In this document: positions 50,521-59,789 of the stretch, piece after piece
Numbering within the stretch: the stretch's first letter is position 1
How the letters are laid out: every line of letters starts with the position of its first letter
DNA from: Azophilus sp026709365
GTDB taxonomy: Bacteria; Pseudomonadota; Gammaproteobacteria; Pseudomonadales; Azotimanducaceae
Direction of reading: 5' to 3'
DNA length: 64,000 nt
NCBI GenBank assembly: GCA_965200175.1
Contig: OZ241345.1
Span: 496,001 to 560,000, forward strand
Position numbers and translations under genes: made by a program
The notes under the pieces: generated by a model
Told to the model about the DNA's origin: nothing
The model's input: only the letters and a program-made list of their open reading frames with translations
Databases searched by the model: none

Positions 50521-52761
50521 ATGATCAAGACCATTCGCCACGCCGCACTGCCAATCGGCGCTTTAACCATCACTCTAACCAGCCAGGCCTCGCCTGCGTT
50601 CGCCGCGCAGGCCCTAGGCGAGCCCCTCTTGGAGGAGATTGTCGTGACGGCGCAAAAGCGCGAGCAGGTCCTCTCCGATGTGGGGGTCGCGGTGACGGCG
50701 TTCACCGGGGAGGACGCGCGCCGGCTCGGCTTCTCCGATCCAGTCGATGTGGCGGCGCAGACCCCGAACCTGAACGTCAACAACACCTTTGGCCGAAGCC
50801 TCGCCAACGTCAGCATTCGCGGCATCGGCTTGAACGACTACGCCGTCAACAACAACCCTGCGGCCGGCATCTACATCGACGACGTCTATCTGGTGTCGCC
50901 GGCGATGCTCAACTTCCAGCTCTTCGACTTGGAGGGCATCGAAGTGCTCAAAGGCCCCCAAGGCACCTTGTACGGCAAGAACACGACGGCCGGCACGGTC
51001 AAGTTCGCCAGCCGCAAGCCCGGGGATGAGGCCCAAGCCAACTTGGCCGTCGAGTACGGCCGCAAGGACCGGCTGGTGGTCGAGGGTGCCGGCGGCGGGC
51101 AGGTGGCGCCCGGCTTGGGCGTGCGGGTTGCCGCGCAGACGGTTCAGCAGGGCGAGGGGTTTCAGACCAACCGGACGACCGGCGGCGATGTCGGCGAGAT
51201 CGATCGCACGGCCTACCGCATCCTGGTGGACTGGCGCCCATCGGAGGCCGTCGGGATTCTCGCTACCCTCCACGGCGGCCAGGACCGCTCCGACCCGCCG
51301 CTGCTGAACGTGAACAACAGGCTCGATCCGTCCGACGACGCCTACTTTGAAGACGAGTTCAGCTCCGCCGCCGGCGGGCCGCTGCGCCAGGATGTGGAGA
51401 GCTTCGGCGGATCGCTGTCGATCGACTGGGCCGTCTCGGAGCATTGGACGATCGCCTCGGTGACGGGCTATGCGGACTTTTCCCGCTTCTACCAAGAGGA
51501 CCGGGACGGTTCAGCGCTGGTCCACCTTGATGGCTTCTACGACAACGACATCGAGCAGTTCTCCCAGGAGCTGCGCGCCACCTACATCGACGACAGCCTG
51601 GTCCTGATCTTTGGCGCCTTCCTCGGTTGGGATGAGGTTGACACCCGAGATCAATTCGACTCCAAGGACCTGCTGCCCCAGTTTGGACTGGGCGGCTCAA
51701 CGGCCGTGGGCAATTTCTACAGCCAGGAAACCGAGACCAAGGCGCTGTTCGGCCACAGCGAGTGGCGGCTCAACGACGACTGGCGGCTGAACCTGGGGCT
51801 GCGCTACACCGACGACCGCAAGGATTTCTCCAACGCCTTCACCTTCGTCATCACGCCCGACCTGACTACCGGCGGCGGCGCCCTGTGTCCGCTGCGCCCG
51901 GCCGGGGATCCCACGGTTTTGCGCGTCTCCGACGGCATTCAAACCGGATGCTACCCGCCCGTGGAGAACGACTACCAAGTCAGCGACCTGTCCGGCAAGG
52001 CGGGCATCGACTACACCGGCATCGACGGCGCCCTGATCTACGCAAGCGTCAGCAAAGGCTTCAAGTCAGGCGGCTTCCAAGGCCAGTTGGCGTTCGACCC
52101 AGCCGATCTGGCCGGTTTCGAGGAGGAGACGCTCCTCGCCTACGAGATTGGCTTCAAGAGCCGGCTTGCCGAGCAGCGAGTGCGGCTGAACGGCGCGGCC
52201 TTCCTCTACGACTTCGAGGATCTGCAGTTCTACGGGCCCTTGTTCGATTCGCCCTTCGGGCCGCTCTTCGGCATCGCCAACGCCGGCAACGCCGAGATCC
52301 TGGGAGCGGAGCTGGAGTTGGTTTGGGCGGCGACGGCCGGTTTGGACATCCACCTTGGCTTGGGGCTGTTGGACACCGAGTTGACCTCATCCTTCCTGCC
52401 GGGCGTGGCGAAGGGCAGTGACCTGCCCAACTCTCCGGAGGTCAACTTCAACGCCAGAATCAACTACGACTGGCGCTTCGGCGACGGCTTGGGCGGCAAC
52501 CTCCTAGTGGCCGTCGCCTACAAGGACAAGGTCAGCTACGACATCGTCCGGCAGCCGCCGGAGACGCTTGAGGACGGCTACTGGCTCGTCAACGCGCGCG
52601 TTGGAGTTTCCGGCGCGAACGACGCCTGGTCGCTTTACCTTTGGGGCAGGAACCTCACTGACGAGCGCTACCGGACCCAGGTGCTCACGAGCAGCGTCGG
52701 CTTCGGCGAATCCTGGGGCGAGCCGGCGACCTACGGCATTGGCCTGTCCTATGCGTGGTAG
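50521..52761 (+). CDS. TonB-dependent receptor of the LAL-regulated locus
   Basis: 746 aa. Signal peptide (to SPAFAAQA), TonB box EEIVVTAQKREQ, plug with VSIRGIGLNDYAVNNNPAAGIYIDDVYLVSPAMLNFQLFDLEGIEVLKGPQGTLYGKNTTAGTVKF, and a barrel that ends in YGIGLSYAW with a C-terminal aromatic. The VTAQKREQ plug type is common in Sphingomonads and marine Gammaproteobacteria. GGAGG precedes ATG 50521; an earlier ATG at 50383 lies inside DUF917. Likely imports the substrate handled by its neighbours. Confidence 0.88.
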   Translation: MIKTIRHAALPIGALTITLTSQASPAFAAQALGEPLLEEIVVTAQKREQVLSDVGVAVTAFTGEDARRLGFSDPVDVAAQTPNLNVNNTFGRSLANVSIRGIGLNDYAVNNNPAAGIYIDDVYLVSPAMLNFQLFDLEGIEVLKGPQGTLYGKNTTAGTVKFASRKPGDEAQANLAVEYGRKDRLVVEGAGGGQVAPGLGVRVAAQTVQQGEGFQTNRTTGGDVGEIDRTAYRILVDWRPSEAVGILATLHGGQDRSDPPLLNVNNRLDPSDDAYFEDEFSSAAGGPLRQDVESFGGSLSIDWAVSEHWTIASVTGYADFSRFYQEDRDGSALVHLDGFYDNDIEQFSQELRATYIDDSLVLIFGAFLGWDEVDTRDQFDSKDLLPQFGLGGSTAVGNFYSQETETKALFGHSEWRLNDDWRLNLGLRYTDDRKDFSNAFTFVITPDLTTGGGALCPLRPAGDPTVLRVSDGIQTGCYPPVENDYQVSDLSGKAGIDYTGIDGALIYASVSKGFKSGGFQGQLAFDPADLAGFEEETLLAYEIGFKSRLAEQRVRLNGAAFLYDFEDLQFYGPLFDSPFGPLFGIANAGNAEILGAELELVWAATAGLDIHLGLGLLDTELTSSFLPGVAKGSDLPNSPEVNFNARINYDWRFGDGLGGNLLVAVAYKDKVSYDIVRQPPETLEDGYWLVNARVGVSGANDAWSLYLWGRNLTDERYRTQVLTSSVGFGESWGEPATYGIGLSYAW

Positions 52762-52880
52762 GCGCGGGCGCATTCGGCGACAGGCGGCTGCAGCCGTTCC
52801 GGCTGCACGTCAATGCGGCGTTGCGGGAAGGCAGCTTTCGAGAGCCTGCCCCGAGTGCGGCAAAGACCGGGAGAAACAAA

Positions 52881-53633
52881 GTGATCATTGAGCTGATAAC
52901 GCCGATCGTCACCCGAGGGGTGCGCACGCTGGATGACGTCCGGCCTTTGGAGCGACCTGACTTGACGATTGCCCACAGCCTGCTCGACCGCGGCCCGTCC
53001 TCCATCGAATCCAGAACGGAAGAGGCCTTGGCGGTGCCTGACACCGTTCGATTGGCCGTCGAAGCGCAAGCGAGAGGCGCGGACGCCATCGTGATCGATT
53101 GCATGGGGGATCCCGGTCTGCATGCCTGTCGGGAGATGGTGTCCATCCCGGTGCTGGGCGCTGGGCAGACCGCCATGCACCTGGCCAACATGCTGGGCAG
53201 CCAATTCGCGTTCATCACCGTGCTGGATCGCATCAAGCCTTTGGTGGACGATCTGGTCGCCACCTACGGCCTCGGCGAGAAATACGCCTCGTTCAAAGCC
53301 GTGGACATTCCCGTTCTGGACCTCTCCCGCGATCCAAGCGCATTGAACGCGGCGCTGACGGAGCAGGCGATCATCGCCCTGGAGTCCGACGGCGCCGACA
53401 TTGTCGTGCTGGGCTGCACCGGATTTCTGGGCTGTGCGCAGGCGATGCAATCCGCGCTCCGGACGGCGGGCTTTGAGGTTCCGGTCATCGACCCGATTCC
53501 CGCCACGGTTTACATGGCGGAGGCGCTCATTAAGTCCGGGCTCAGCCAGAGCAAACGCGCCTATCCGCATCCCGGCAAAAAGCCGATGGCCGGATATGAA
53601 CTGCCGGACTGCGGCACGGAAGCCGCCAGCTAA
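52881..53633 (+). CDS. Asp/Glu/hydantoin racemase family protein
   Basis: About 250 aa. Two-cysteine racemase: Cys74 in VIDCMGDPGL and Cys179 in VVLGCTGFLGC, with PIVTRG at the N-terminus and AGQTAMHLANMLG. Members racemise hydantoins, aspartate or allantoin or act as maleate isomerase or arylmalonate decarboxylase. The frame opens at 52755, overlapping the TonB receptor, but the GTG at 52881 follows GGGAGAAAC and fits the family start. Last gene of the LAL-regulated locus. Confidence 0.85.
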   Translation: MIIELITPIVTRGVRTLDDVRPLERPDLTIAHSLLDRGPSSIESRTEEALAVPDTVRLAVEAQARGADAIVIDCMGDPGLHACREMVSIPVLGAGQTAMHLANMLGSQFAFITVLDRIKPLVDDLVATYGLGEKYASFKAVDIPVLDLSRDPSALNAALTEQAIIALESDGADIVVLGCTGFLGCAQAMQSALRTAGFEVPVIDPIPATVYMAEALIKSGLSQSKRAYPHPGKKPMAGYELPDCGTEAAS

Positions 53634-53707
53634 CGAGTGGAACGCAGCCGGCTGCCGGCGGGTGGCCGTGTACCCCCGAGGTCGGGTTGTGGCGCCGCTG
53701 CGGTCAA

Positions 53708-56700
53708 TCAGGCCGCCTGTTCAGCTTTCAGGTTGATCTTTGGGTTGACGTCCGGTTCGACGATTCGCACGGGGTCGGCGGCGCCCTTGCCGGCAAACGC
53801 CCACAGCAGCCGGTCGCGCCGCTCGTCGAGCTTGGCGCGGTTGGCGTCCTTGACGTGCCCGAAGCCGCGCAGTTGCAGGGGCAGTTGGGCCAACTCCACC
53901 GCGCGCTCATAGTTGGCGTTGGTCAGGTGTGGCAAAAGCCCCTCGATCAGCGTTCGGTAGTGGTCGATGTCGCGCCTCTCCCGTTGCCGCTCCTTGGTGC
54001 GCCCGAACGGATCCCATGCCGTGCCGCGCAGGCAGCGCAGCTTGGCCAGCACCGGGAACAGCTTCAACGTCCAACCGGGAAAGGCCCGCTTCAGCGGCCG
54101 GCCCGTGGCGGGGTCGCGCTTGGCCAGCAGCGGCGGCGCGAGGTGCAGGCGCAGGCGGTAGTTGCCGCTGAACTGCGCCTTGAGTTGGCGCCTGAACTCG
54201 CCGTCGCTGTACAGCCGGGCGACTTCGTACTCGTCCTTGTAGGCCATCAGCTTGTGCAGGCTCGCAGCGACGGATCGGGTCAGGCGCTGCTCGGGGCGGG
54301 CGTCGTGCTGGCGCACCTGATCGACGAATTCGGCGTAGGCTTGCGCGTAGGCGGCGTCCTGATAGGCGGCAAGGCGACGGCGGCGGTCCGCAATCAAGGC
54401 TTCCAGCGAGCGGGCGGGGCGCTTGGCCGGCTCAGCTCGGCGCAGGGCTGCCCGCCGCCCGCATAGGAACGCCTGCTTGTTGGCTTGCACCGCAACCCCG
54501 TTGATCTCGATGGCCCTCTCCAAGGCGGCTCGGCCAACCGGCACCAAGCCCTGCTGCCAAGCAAAGCCGAGCAGCAGCAGGTTGGCGGCGATGGCGTCGC
54601 CGAGCCGTTCCGCAGCGATGGCAGTGGCATCGATGAAGCGGCAGGACGAAGCGCCCACCTCATCGCGAATGGTCCGCTGCATGGCCTCGGTGTGCAAGTC
54701 AAGGTCCGGGTCGAGCACGAATGCGGCGGTGGACTGCTCGGCGCAGTTGACGATGGCCGAAGTGCGCCCGGGGTCAACCTTGGCCAAGGCGTCAAAGCTG
54801 GCCGATACGGCCAGGTCGCCGCCGAGCAGCAGGTCGGCTTGGCCGGCGGGCACCCGGGCCACCTTGATGGCGTCCTGGTCGGGAGCGATGCGCAAGTGGC
54901 TGATCACCGCGCCGAACTTCTGCGCCAAGCCGGTTTGGTTCAGCGTCGCGCAGCCCTTCCCCTCAAGGTGCGCGGCCATGGCGACCAAGGCGGTCAGGGT
55001 CACGACGCCGGAGCCGCCGACGCCGGTCAGCACCGCGTTCCAAGGTCGGTCCAAGGTCGGCGGAGGCGGCTCCGGCAGCGCCTCGAACGGCTCGCAGGCC
55101 GCCGGTTCCCGTTTGGCCAGCGCCCCGCCATGCACCGTGACGAAGCTGGGACAGAATCCGTTCAGGCAGCTGAAGTCCTTGTTGCAGGCGCTCTGATCGA
55201 TGCGCCGCTTGCGGCCGAGCTCGGTTTCGCTGGGCACCACCGACAGGCAGTTGGACGCTGCGCCGCAGTCGCCGCAGCCCTCGCAAACCGCTGCATTGAT
55301 GAAGGCGCGCACCGGCGGGTCCGGCGCCAGCCCCCGCTTGCGCCGCCGTCGGCGCTCGGCGGCGCAGGGTTGGGCGTGGACCATCACCGACACGCCTGGC
55401 CAGGACCGCAACTCCCGCTGCACAAGGTCCAAGTCGCGGCGAGGGTGGATGCTCGGGCCGGGCGCATTCCCCAATCGGCCCCGCCAGACGGCCGGGTCGT
55501 CGCAGACCACGGCAATGCGCTTGACGCCCTCGGCGTCCAGCTGCCGCACCAAGGCGCTGATCGGGAGGTCTCCGTCAATCGGCTGCCCGCCGGTCATGGC
55601 CACCGCTTCGTTGTAGAGGATTTTGAACGTGATGTTCACCCCAGCCGCCAAGGCGGCGCGGATCGCCAGCGAGCCGGAGTGGAAGTAGGTGCCGTCGCCC
55701 AGGTTCTGGAACACGTGCGGGGTGTGGCTGAACGGCGCTTGGCCAATCCAGGCCGCGCCTTCGCCGCCCATTTGGGTGTAGGTGTAGGTTGGCCGGTCCG
55801 CCATCCAAGTGGCCATGTAGTGGCAGCCAATGCCGCCCAGCGCGTGGCTGCCGTCCGGCACCCGGGTCGAGCTGTTGTGCGGGCATCCGGAGCAGAAGTG
55901 GGGCGTGCGCAGGGCCGCGGGACGGGGCCGGGACAGGGAGCGCTCCTTGGCATCGAGGAAGTCGAGCCGGGCCTGGATGACCTCGGAGCGGTGAAAGCGG
56001 GCCAAGCGGCGGGCGATGGCCCTGGCCACCAGCGCGGGCGTCAACTCACCGCTGCTCGGCACCAGATCCCGGCCCTGCTCGTCGAATTCGCCGACCACCC
56101 TGGGCCGGCTCGCCACGGGATGGTTGTAGAGCTGGCTGGTGAGTTGGTCCTCGATGACCGGACGCTTCTCCTCCACCACCAGGATGTCCTCCAATCCCGT
56201 GGCGAACGCATGGGCGACGGTCGGCTCCAGCGGCCAACTCATGCCCACCTTGAGCATGCGCAGGCCCAGTCCGCTGGCGGTGGCGGCATCAATGCCCAGA
56301 TCCTCCAAGGCTTGCAGAACGTCCAGATAGGCCTTGCCGGTGGTGATGATGCCAAGTCGGGGTGCGGGGCTGTCCATGACGATGCGGTCCAGCCCGTTGG
56401 CGCGGACGAACGCCTGGGCGGCGGCCAGCTTGTGCCTGCTGAGCCTGAGTTCCTGCTCCGGAGCTTGGTCGGGCCAGCGGGCGTGCAGTCCGCCAGCCGG
56501 CCCCGCAAAGTCCTCCGGCAGGCAGGTGCGCACCCGACCGGGGTCGATGCGGGCCACCATGGCGGCGTCCGCCGTTTCGGTGATGGCCTTAAGCCCCACC
56601 CAGCAGCCGCTGTAGCGGGACAAGGCCCAGCCGTGGATGCCGAAGTCCAGCAACTCCTGGACGTTGGCCGGATTGAGCACGGGCATGGACGTGCCGATGA

Positions 56701-57202
56701 AGATGTATTCCGATTGATGGGGCATGGTCGAGGACTTGCTGGCATGGTCGTCGCCCGCCACCGCCAGCACCCCACCATGCCGGGCGGTGCCGCAGGCGTT
56801 GGCGTGGCGAAAGGCGTCAACGCTGCGATCCACCCCCGGCCCCTTGCCGTACCACATGCCGAACACGCCGTCGAATTTGGGTTTGGCATGCAGTTCGATC
56901 TGCTGGCTCCCCCAGACCGCAGTGGCCGCCAGTTCCTCGTTCAGGCCTGGGCTGAACCGAACGTTGTGGCGTTCCAGCCAGGGCTTGGCCCGCCACAGGG
57001 CCTGATCCAGCCCGGCCAAGGGCGAGCCGCGATAGCCGGAAACCAACCCCGCCGTGTCGAGGCCCGCCAGAAGATCGCGCTGATGCTGCAGGATGGGCAG
57101 CCGCACCAAGGCCTCAATGCCCGTCAGATAAGCGTCGGTTGCAGGCAGGGCGTACTTGTCATCAAGCGAGACGGACCGCAGCGGGGATGATTGCTTCGCC
57201 AT
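53708..57202 (-). CDS. Fused indolepyruvate:ferredoxin oxidoreductase (IorA-IorB)
   Basis: 1164 aa. The N-terminal part matches the IorA pyruvate-ferredoxin-type core (LVSGYRGSPLAGLDQAL, FGMWYGKGPGVDRS, AGDDHASKSSTMPHQSEY); the thiamine-diphosphate domain has CSGCPHNSSTRVPDGSHALGGIGCHYMATWM. A ferredoxin-like linker carries CEGCGDCGAASNC and CNKDFSCLNGFC for Fe-S clusters, and the C-terminal part is IorB-like (GVGGSGVVTLTALVAMAA). It oxidatively decarboxylates aryl-pyruvates from aromatic amino acids to aryl-acetyl-CoA. Divergent from an AsnC/Lrp gene that probably regulates it. Confidence 0.92.
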   Translation of the reverse strand: MAKQSSPLRSVSLDDKYALPATDAYLTGIEALVRLPILQHQRDLLAGLDTAGLVSGYRGSPLAGLDQALWRAKPWLERHNVRFSPGLNEELAATAVWGSQQIELHAKPKFDGVFGMWYGKGPGVDRSVDAFRHANACGTARHGGVLAVAGDDHASKSSTMPHQSEYIFIGTSMPVLNPANVQELLDFGIHGWALSRYSGCWVGLKAITETADAAMVARIDPGRVRTCLPEDFAGPAGGLHARWPDQAPEQELRLSRHKLAAAQAFVRANGLDRIVMDSPAPRLGIITTGKAYLDVLQALEDLGIDAATASGLGLRMLKVGMSWPLEPTVAHAFATGLEDILVVEEKRPVIEDQLTSQLYNHPVASRPRVVGEFDEQGRDLVPSSGELTPALVARAIARRLARFHRSEVIQARLDFLDAKERSLSRPRPAALRTPHFCSGCPHNSSTRVPDGSHALGGIGCHYMATWMADRPTYTYTQMGGEGAAWIGQAPFSHTPHVFQNLGDGTYFHSGSLAIRAALAAGVNITFKILYNEAVAMTGGQPIDGDLPISALVRQLDAEGVKRIAVVCDDPAVWRGRLGNAPGPSIHPRRDLDLVQRELRSWPGVSVMVHAQPCAAERRRRRKRGLAPDPPVRAFINAAVCEGCGDCGAASNCLSVVPSETELGRKRRIDQSACNKDFSCLNGFCPSFVTVHGGALAKREPAACEPFEALPEPPPPTLDRPWNAVLTGVGGSGVVTLTALVAMAAHLEGKGCATLNQTGLAQKFGAVISHLRIAPDQDAIKVARVPAGQADLLLGGDLAVSASFDALAKVDPGRTSAIVNCAEQSTAAFVLDPDLDLHTEAMQRTIRDEVGASSCRFIDATAIAAERLGDAIAANLLLLGFAWQQGLVPVGRAALERAIEINGVAVQANKQAFLCGRRAALRRAEPAKRPARSLEALIADRRRRLAAYQDAAYAQAYAEFVDQVRQHDARPEQRLTRSVAASLHKLMAYKDEYEVARLYSDGEFRRQLKAQFSGNYRLRLHLAPPLLAKRDPATGRPLKRAFPGWTLKLFPVLAKLRCLRGTAWDPFGRTKERQRERRDIDHYRTLIEGLLPHLTNANYERAVELAQLPLQLRGFGHVKDANRAKLDERRDRLLWAFAGKGAADPVRIVEPDVNPKINLKAEQAA

Positions 57203-57338
57203 GGGAAAACTTATCCTCCAATTTGAGGTTCGAGATAAAAACTACTCCCTAATTTGCGAAAAATCTCTTCTATATTCCCGAATTAGTGCTTAAAATTCGC
57301 ATAAACTATCCGTATTGCGAACGCATTGGGAAACATCC
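57203..57338. promoter_or_regulatory. AT-rich divergent promoter region, IOR / AsnC
   Basis: An AT-rich island of 136 bases in an otherwise GC-rich window, between two divergent starts. It contains CTAATT (57250-57255) and AATTAG (57282-57287) as an inverted pair, and several AAATT/AATTT motifs as expected for Lrp-type binding. Exact promoters were not resolved. Confidence 0.45.
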
Positions 57339-57815
57339 ATGCCAAAACAACTGTCAGCCGTTGAAGTGGAAATGCTCCGGCTGCTGCAAAACGATGCGAG
57401 CCTGAGCACCAACGCCCTCGCCGAACGGCTCAACCTCTCCCAATCCCCCTGCTGGCGGCGCCTCAACCACTTGGAGCAGGCGGGCTACATCCGCAAGCGC
57501 GTGGCCCTGCTCGACCGCCGCGCGTTGGGCATGGAGGTGGTCGCCTTCGCCACCGTGAGCCTGGCCACCGAGGGCTACCGGGACATCGGCGCGTTTGAGA
57601 AGTCCATCGCCGAGCACCCCGAGGTGGTCGAGTGCTACACCATGACCGGCATCTGGGACTATGTGCTCAAGATCGTCACCCGGGACATCCGCCACTACGA
57701 GGCGTTCGCCCGCAACACCTTGCTGACCAACCCCTACATCCACGAACTGCATTCGCACATCGCCGTCACTGAGGTCAAAAATAGCACCGAACTGCCCCTC
57801 TCGACGCAGCTTTGA
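57339..57815 (+). CDS. AsnC/Lrp-family transcriptional regulator
   Basis: 158 aa. N-terminal helix-turn-helix (LRLLQNDASLSTNALAERLNLSQSPCWRRLNHLEQAGYI) and a C-terminal RAM domain (EVVECYTMTGIWDYVLKIVTRDIRHYEAFARNTLLTNPYIHELHS). Divergent from the indolepyruvate oxidoreductase, a frequent pairing in which an amino acid effector switches the target. Start ATG 57339; an in-frame GTG-type start at 57315 is less likely. F1 copy 8 begins six bases after its stop. Confidence 0.93.
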   Translation: MPKQLSAVEVEMLRLLQNDASLSTNALAERLNLSQSPCWRRLNHLEQAGYIRKRVALLDRRALGMEVVAFATVSLATEGYRDIGAFEKSIAEHPEVVECYTMTGIWDYVLKIVTRDIRHYEAFARNTLLTNPYIHELHSHIAVTEVKNSTELPLSTQL

Positions 57816-57820
57816 GCAGG

Positions 57821-57900
57821 CGCGCCCGCGAAGCGGGCGCATTGGAGTTTCGCTGCCGTTGCGCGGGTCGGGTTCGAAATGTTTCTTAGGCCCGCATAGT
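57821..57900 (+). repeat. F1 repeat, copy 8, truncated constant hairpin
   Basis: Variable stem GCGCCCGC/GCGGGCGC (57822-57840, loop GAA), then only the first arm GGAGTTTCGCT joined to the tail GCCGTTGCGCGGGTCGGGTT, CGAAATGTTTCTTAGGCC. The second arm is deleted. Confidence 0.85.
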
Positions 57901-57938
57901 GCGGAGGCCTCAGCGATAGTTTTCCGGCAAACCCAATC

Positions 57939-58026
57939 TGCGGGCTCAGAAAATTCCGAAACCTTTAGGCGAAGAGCGCGTAGTTTCGCGCCAGCGAAAC
58001 TACAGCGCGAACCAAAGGTTCGCGCA
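57939..58026 (-). repeat. F1 double-hairpin repeat, copy 9, compensated
   Basis: Minus strand: variable stem GCGCGAACC/GGTTCGCGC (58005-58025, loop of 3), constant stem GTAGTTTCGC/GCGAAACTAC (57980-58003, loop of 4). Ends GG/CC of the common form are replaced by GT/AC, both perfectly paired. The tail TTTCTGAGCCCGCA ends near 57939. Faces copy 8 across 38 bases, upstream of the DUF35 gene. Confidence 0.9.
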
Positions 58027-58097
58027 GGCCATCCGCCCGGAATTTTGGTGTATGCTTGCCCGTCCGATAAAACCAATAGCTGATTTAGGGAGGATTG

Positions 58098-58514
58098 ATG
58101 AGCCAACCACTGCCTGCGGTGGAGTACCTGAAATTGCCCGAGGGCGGCGACCCCTACCTTGAAGGGCACAAATGCCAGTCCTGCGGCGCCACCTTTCTCG
58201 GCGAGCGCAGCGTCTGCTCCAAGTGCGGGGCGCGGGACCAAATGCAGGCCGTGCGCCTGCCGAACACCGGCAGCCTGTATTCCTACTGCATCGTGCATCG
58301 CTCGTTTCCCGGCATTGAAGTGCCTTACGTCAGCGCCATCGTCGATCTCGATGACGGCACCGCCATCAAGGGCAACCTCATCAACATCGAGCCGGACCCG
58401 GACAAAATCGAATTCGGAATGCCCGTGGAGGTGGTCTTCGACGACGCCTTGGGGCGCAAGGACCGGGACGGCAATGCTTACATGGCCTACTTCTTCCAGC
58501 CCCGGCGCGGTTAG
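58098..58514 (+). CDS. DUF35 / OB-fold zinc-ribbon protein
   Basis: 138 aa. N-terminal rubredoxin-like zinc ribbon with CQSCGATFLGERSVCSKCGA and a C-terminal OB-fold (SLYSYCIVHRSFPGIEVPYVSAIVDLDDG). These proteins form complexes with thiolase-like acyl-CoA enzymes and help transfer of the acyl chain or CoA. AGGGAGGATTG precedes the ATG. The thiolase follows 72 bases downstream. Confidence 0.88.
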   Translation: MSQPLPAVEYLKLPEGGDPYLEGHKCQSCGATFLGERSVCSKCGARDQMQAVRLPNTGSLYSYCIVHRSFPGIEVPYVSAIVDLDDGTAIKGNLINIEPDPDKIEFGMPVEVVFDDALGRKDRDGNAYMAYFFQPRRG

Positions 58515-58586
58515 CTTTCCGACCCCCAACCCACTTGAGTTGCGAACCAAAAGCAGCGAATCGAATCCAAAGCAAGGAGATTTCAG

Positions 58587-59729
58587 ATGACTGACGCATA
58601 CGTTGTTGGCGTGGACATGATCAAGTTCGGCCGCTTCCCGGAGAAGTCGGTGCCGGCCATCGGCGCCGAAGCGGCATTGATGGCGCTTGACGATTGCGGC
58701 CTCGGCATTCAGGACATGGAGGCCCTGTACTGCGGCAACCTCGGACAGGCCAGCGGCATGGTCGGCCAGCGCATCCTGCAGCAGATCGGCCAGACCGGCA
58801 TCACGGTGGTCAACGTCTCCAACGCCTGCGCCACGGGCGCCACGGCCTTCCGTGAGGCTTGGGCGTCGGTCAAGGCGGGCCTCTACGACATCGTCCTCGC
58901 CGTAGGCGTGGAGCAAATGGGCAAGGGCCTGCTCGGCGGCGCCGGCGGCGGCACCGGCATCCCCAAGGAGGGCCTGCTCGGCTCCGGCACCATGCCCGCG
59001 GTGTTCGCGGAAGCCGGCATGGAGCACGCCCGCAAGTACGGCACCACCTTTGAGCAGTTCGCCAAGGTGTCGGTGAAGAACCACCACCACTCCACCATGA
59101 ACCCGAAGGCCATGTACCAGATCGAGACCCCGCTCGAGACGGTGATGAACGCGGAGATGATCTCCTACCCCAACACCAAGCTGATGTGCTCGGTGAACGT
59201 CGATGGCTCGGCGGCGGCGGTGATCGCTTCGGAGAGGAAAGCCAAGGAACTCGGGCTGATGGGCCGCGCGGTCAAGGTGCGCGCTTCGGTGATGACCTCC
59301 GACCGCTGGCAGGAGCGCGACCTGGTGATGCCGGACGTGAACACCTGCACCCGGGAGGCGGCGGCCAAGGCTTACGAGATGGCCGGCCTGGGCCCCGACG
59401 ACATCGATCTCGTCGAGCTGCACGACTGCTTCGCCACCGCCGAGATCCTGCACTACGAGAACCTGGGCCTGTGCGGCGACGGCGAAGCCGGGCGCATGAT
59501 CGACGATGGCGAGGTGGCGCTGGGCGGCCGCATTCCGGTCAACGTCTCCGGCGGCCTGCTGTCCAAGGGCCACCCCCTGGGCGCCACCGGCATTGCCAAC
59601 ATCTACGAAGTGTCCACCCATCTGCGCGGCGAGGCCGGCGAACGCCAAGTGGCGGGTGCCCGCATTGGCATGACCCACGTGATCGGCCTCGGCAGCGCCT
59701 GCGGCATCCACATCCTCGAACGGGCTTAG
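58587..59729 (+). CDS. Thiolase-superfamily acetyl-CoA acetyltransferase (SCP-x type)
   Basis: 380 aa. Nucleophile Cys81 in NVSNACATGATAF, VELHDCFATAEI, and NVSGGLLSKGHPLGATGIANIYE with the catalytic His. This SCP-x/DUF35-associated branch is involved in side-chain thiolysis (sterols, branched or aromatic CoA esters). AAGGAGAT is nine bases upstream. An N-terminal fragment of a related gene lies at 3.3 kb. Confidence 0.9.
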   Translation: MTDAYVVGVDMIKFGRFPEKSVPAIGAEAALMALDDCGLGIQDMEALYCGNLGQASGMVGQRILQQIGQTGITVVNVSNACATGATAFREAWASVKAGLYDIVLAVGVEQMGKGLLGGAGGGTGIPKEGLLGSGTMPAVFAEAGMEHARKYGTTFEQFAKVSVKNHHHSTMNPKAMYQIETPLETVMNAEMISYPNTKLMCSVNVDGSAAAVIASERKAKELGLMGRAVKVRASVMTSDRWQERDLVMPDVNTCTREAAAKAYEMAGLGPDDIDLVELHDCFATAEILHYENLGLCGDGEAGRMIDDGEVALGGRIPVNVSGGLLSKGHPLGATGIANIYEVSTHLRGEAGERQVAGARIGMTHVIGLGSACGIHILERA

Positions 59730-59740
59730 GCCCGCTCGGA

Positions 59741-59780
59741 GAGCGCCGGCGCGTCCCGTCGTCGGGATGCGCCGGCGCTC
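59741..59780 (+). terminator. 18-bp hairpin after the thiolase gene
   Basis: Arms 59741-59758 and 59763-59780 pair over 18 positions with a single G-T, loop TCGT. The second arm ends nine bases before the next ATG. As at 29.96 kb there is no T-tract. Confidence 0.55.
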
Positions 59781-59789
59781 CATACCCCC

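Noticed and set aside
54485..57190. 901-residue plus-strand open frame
   Set aside because: Antisense to the indolepyruvate oxidoreductase; its composition (Gly/Arg/His/Gln-rich) has no domain.
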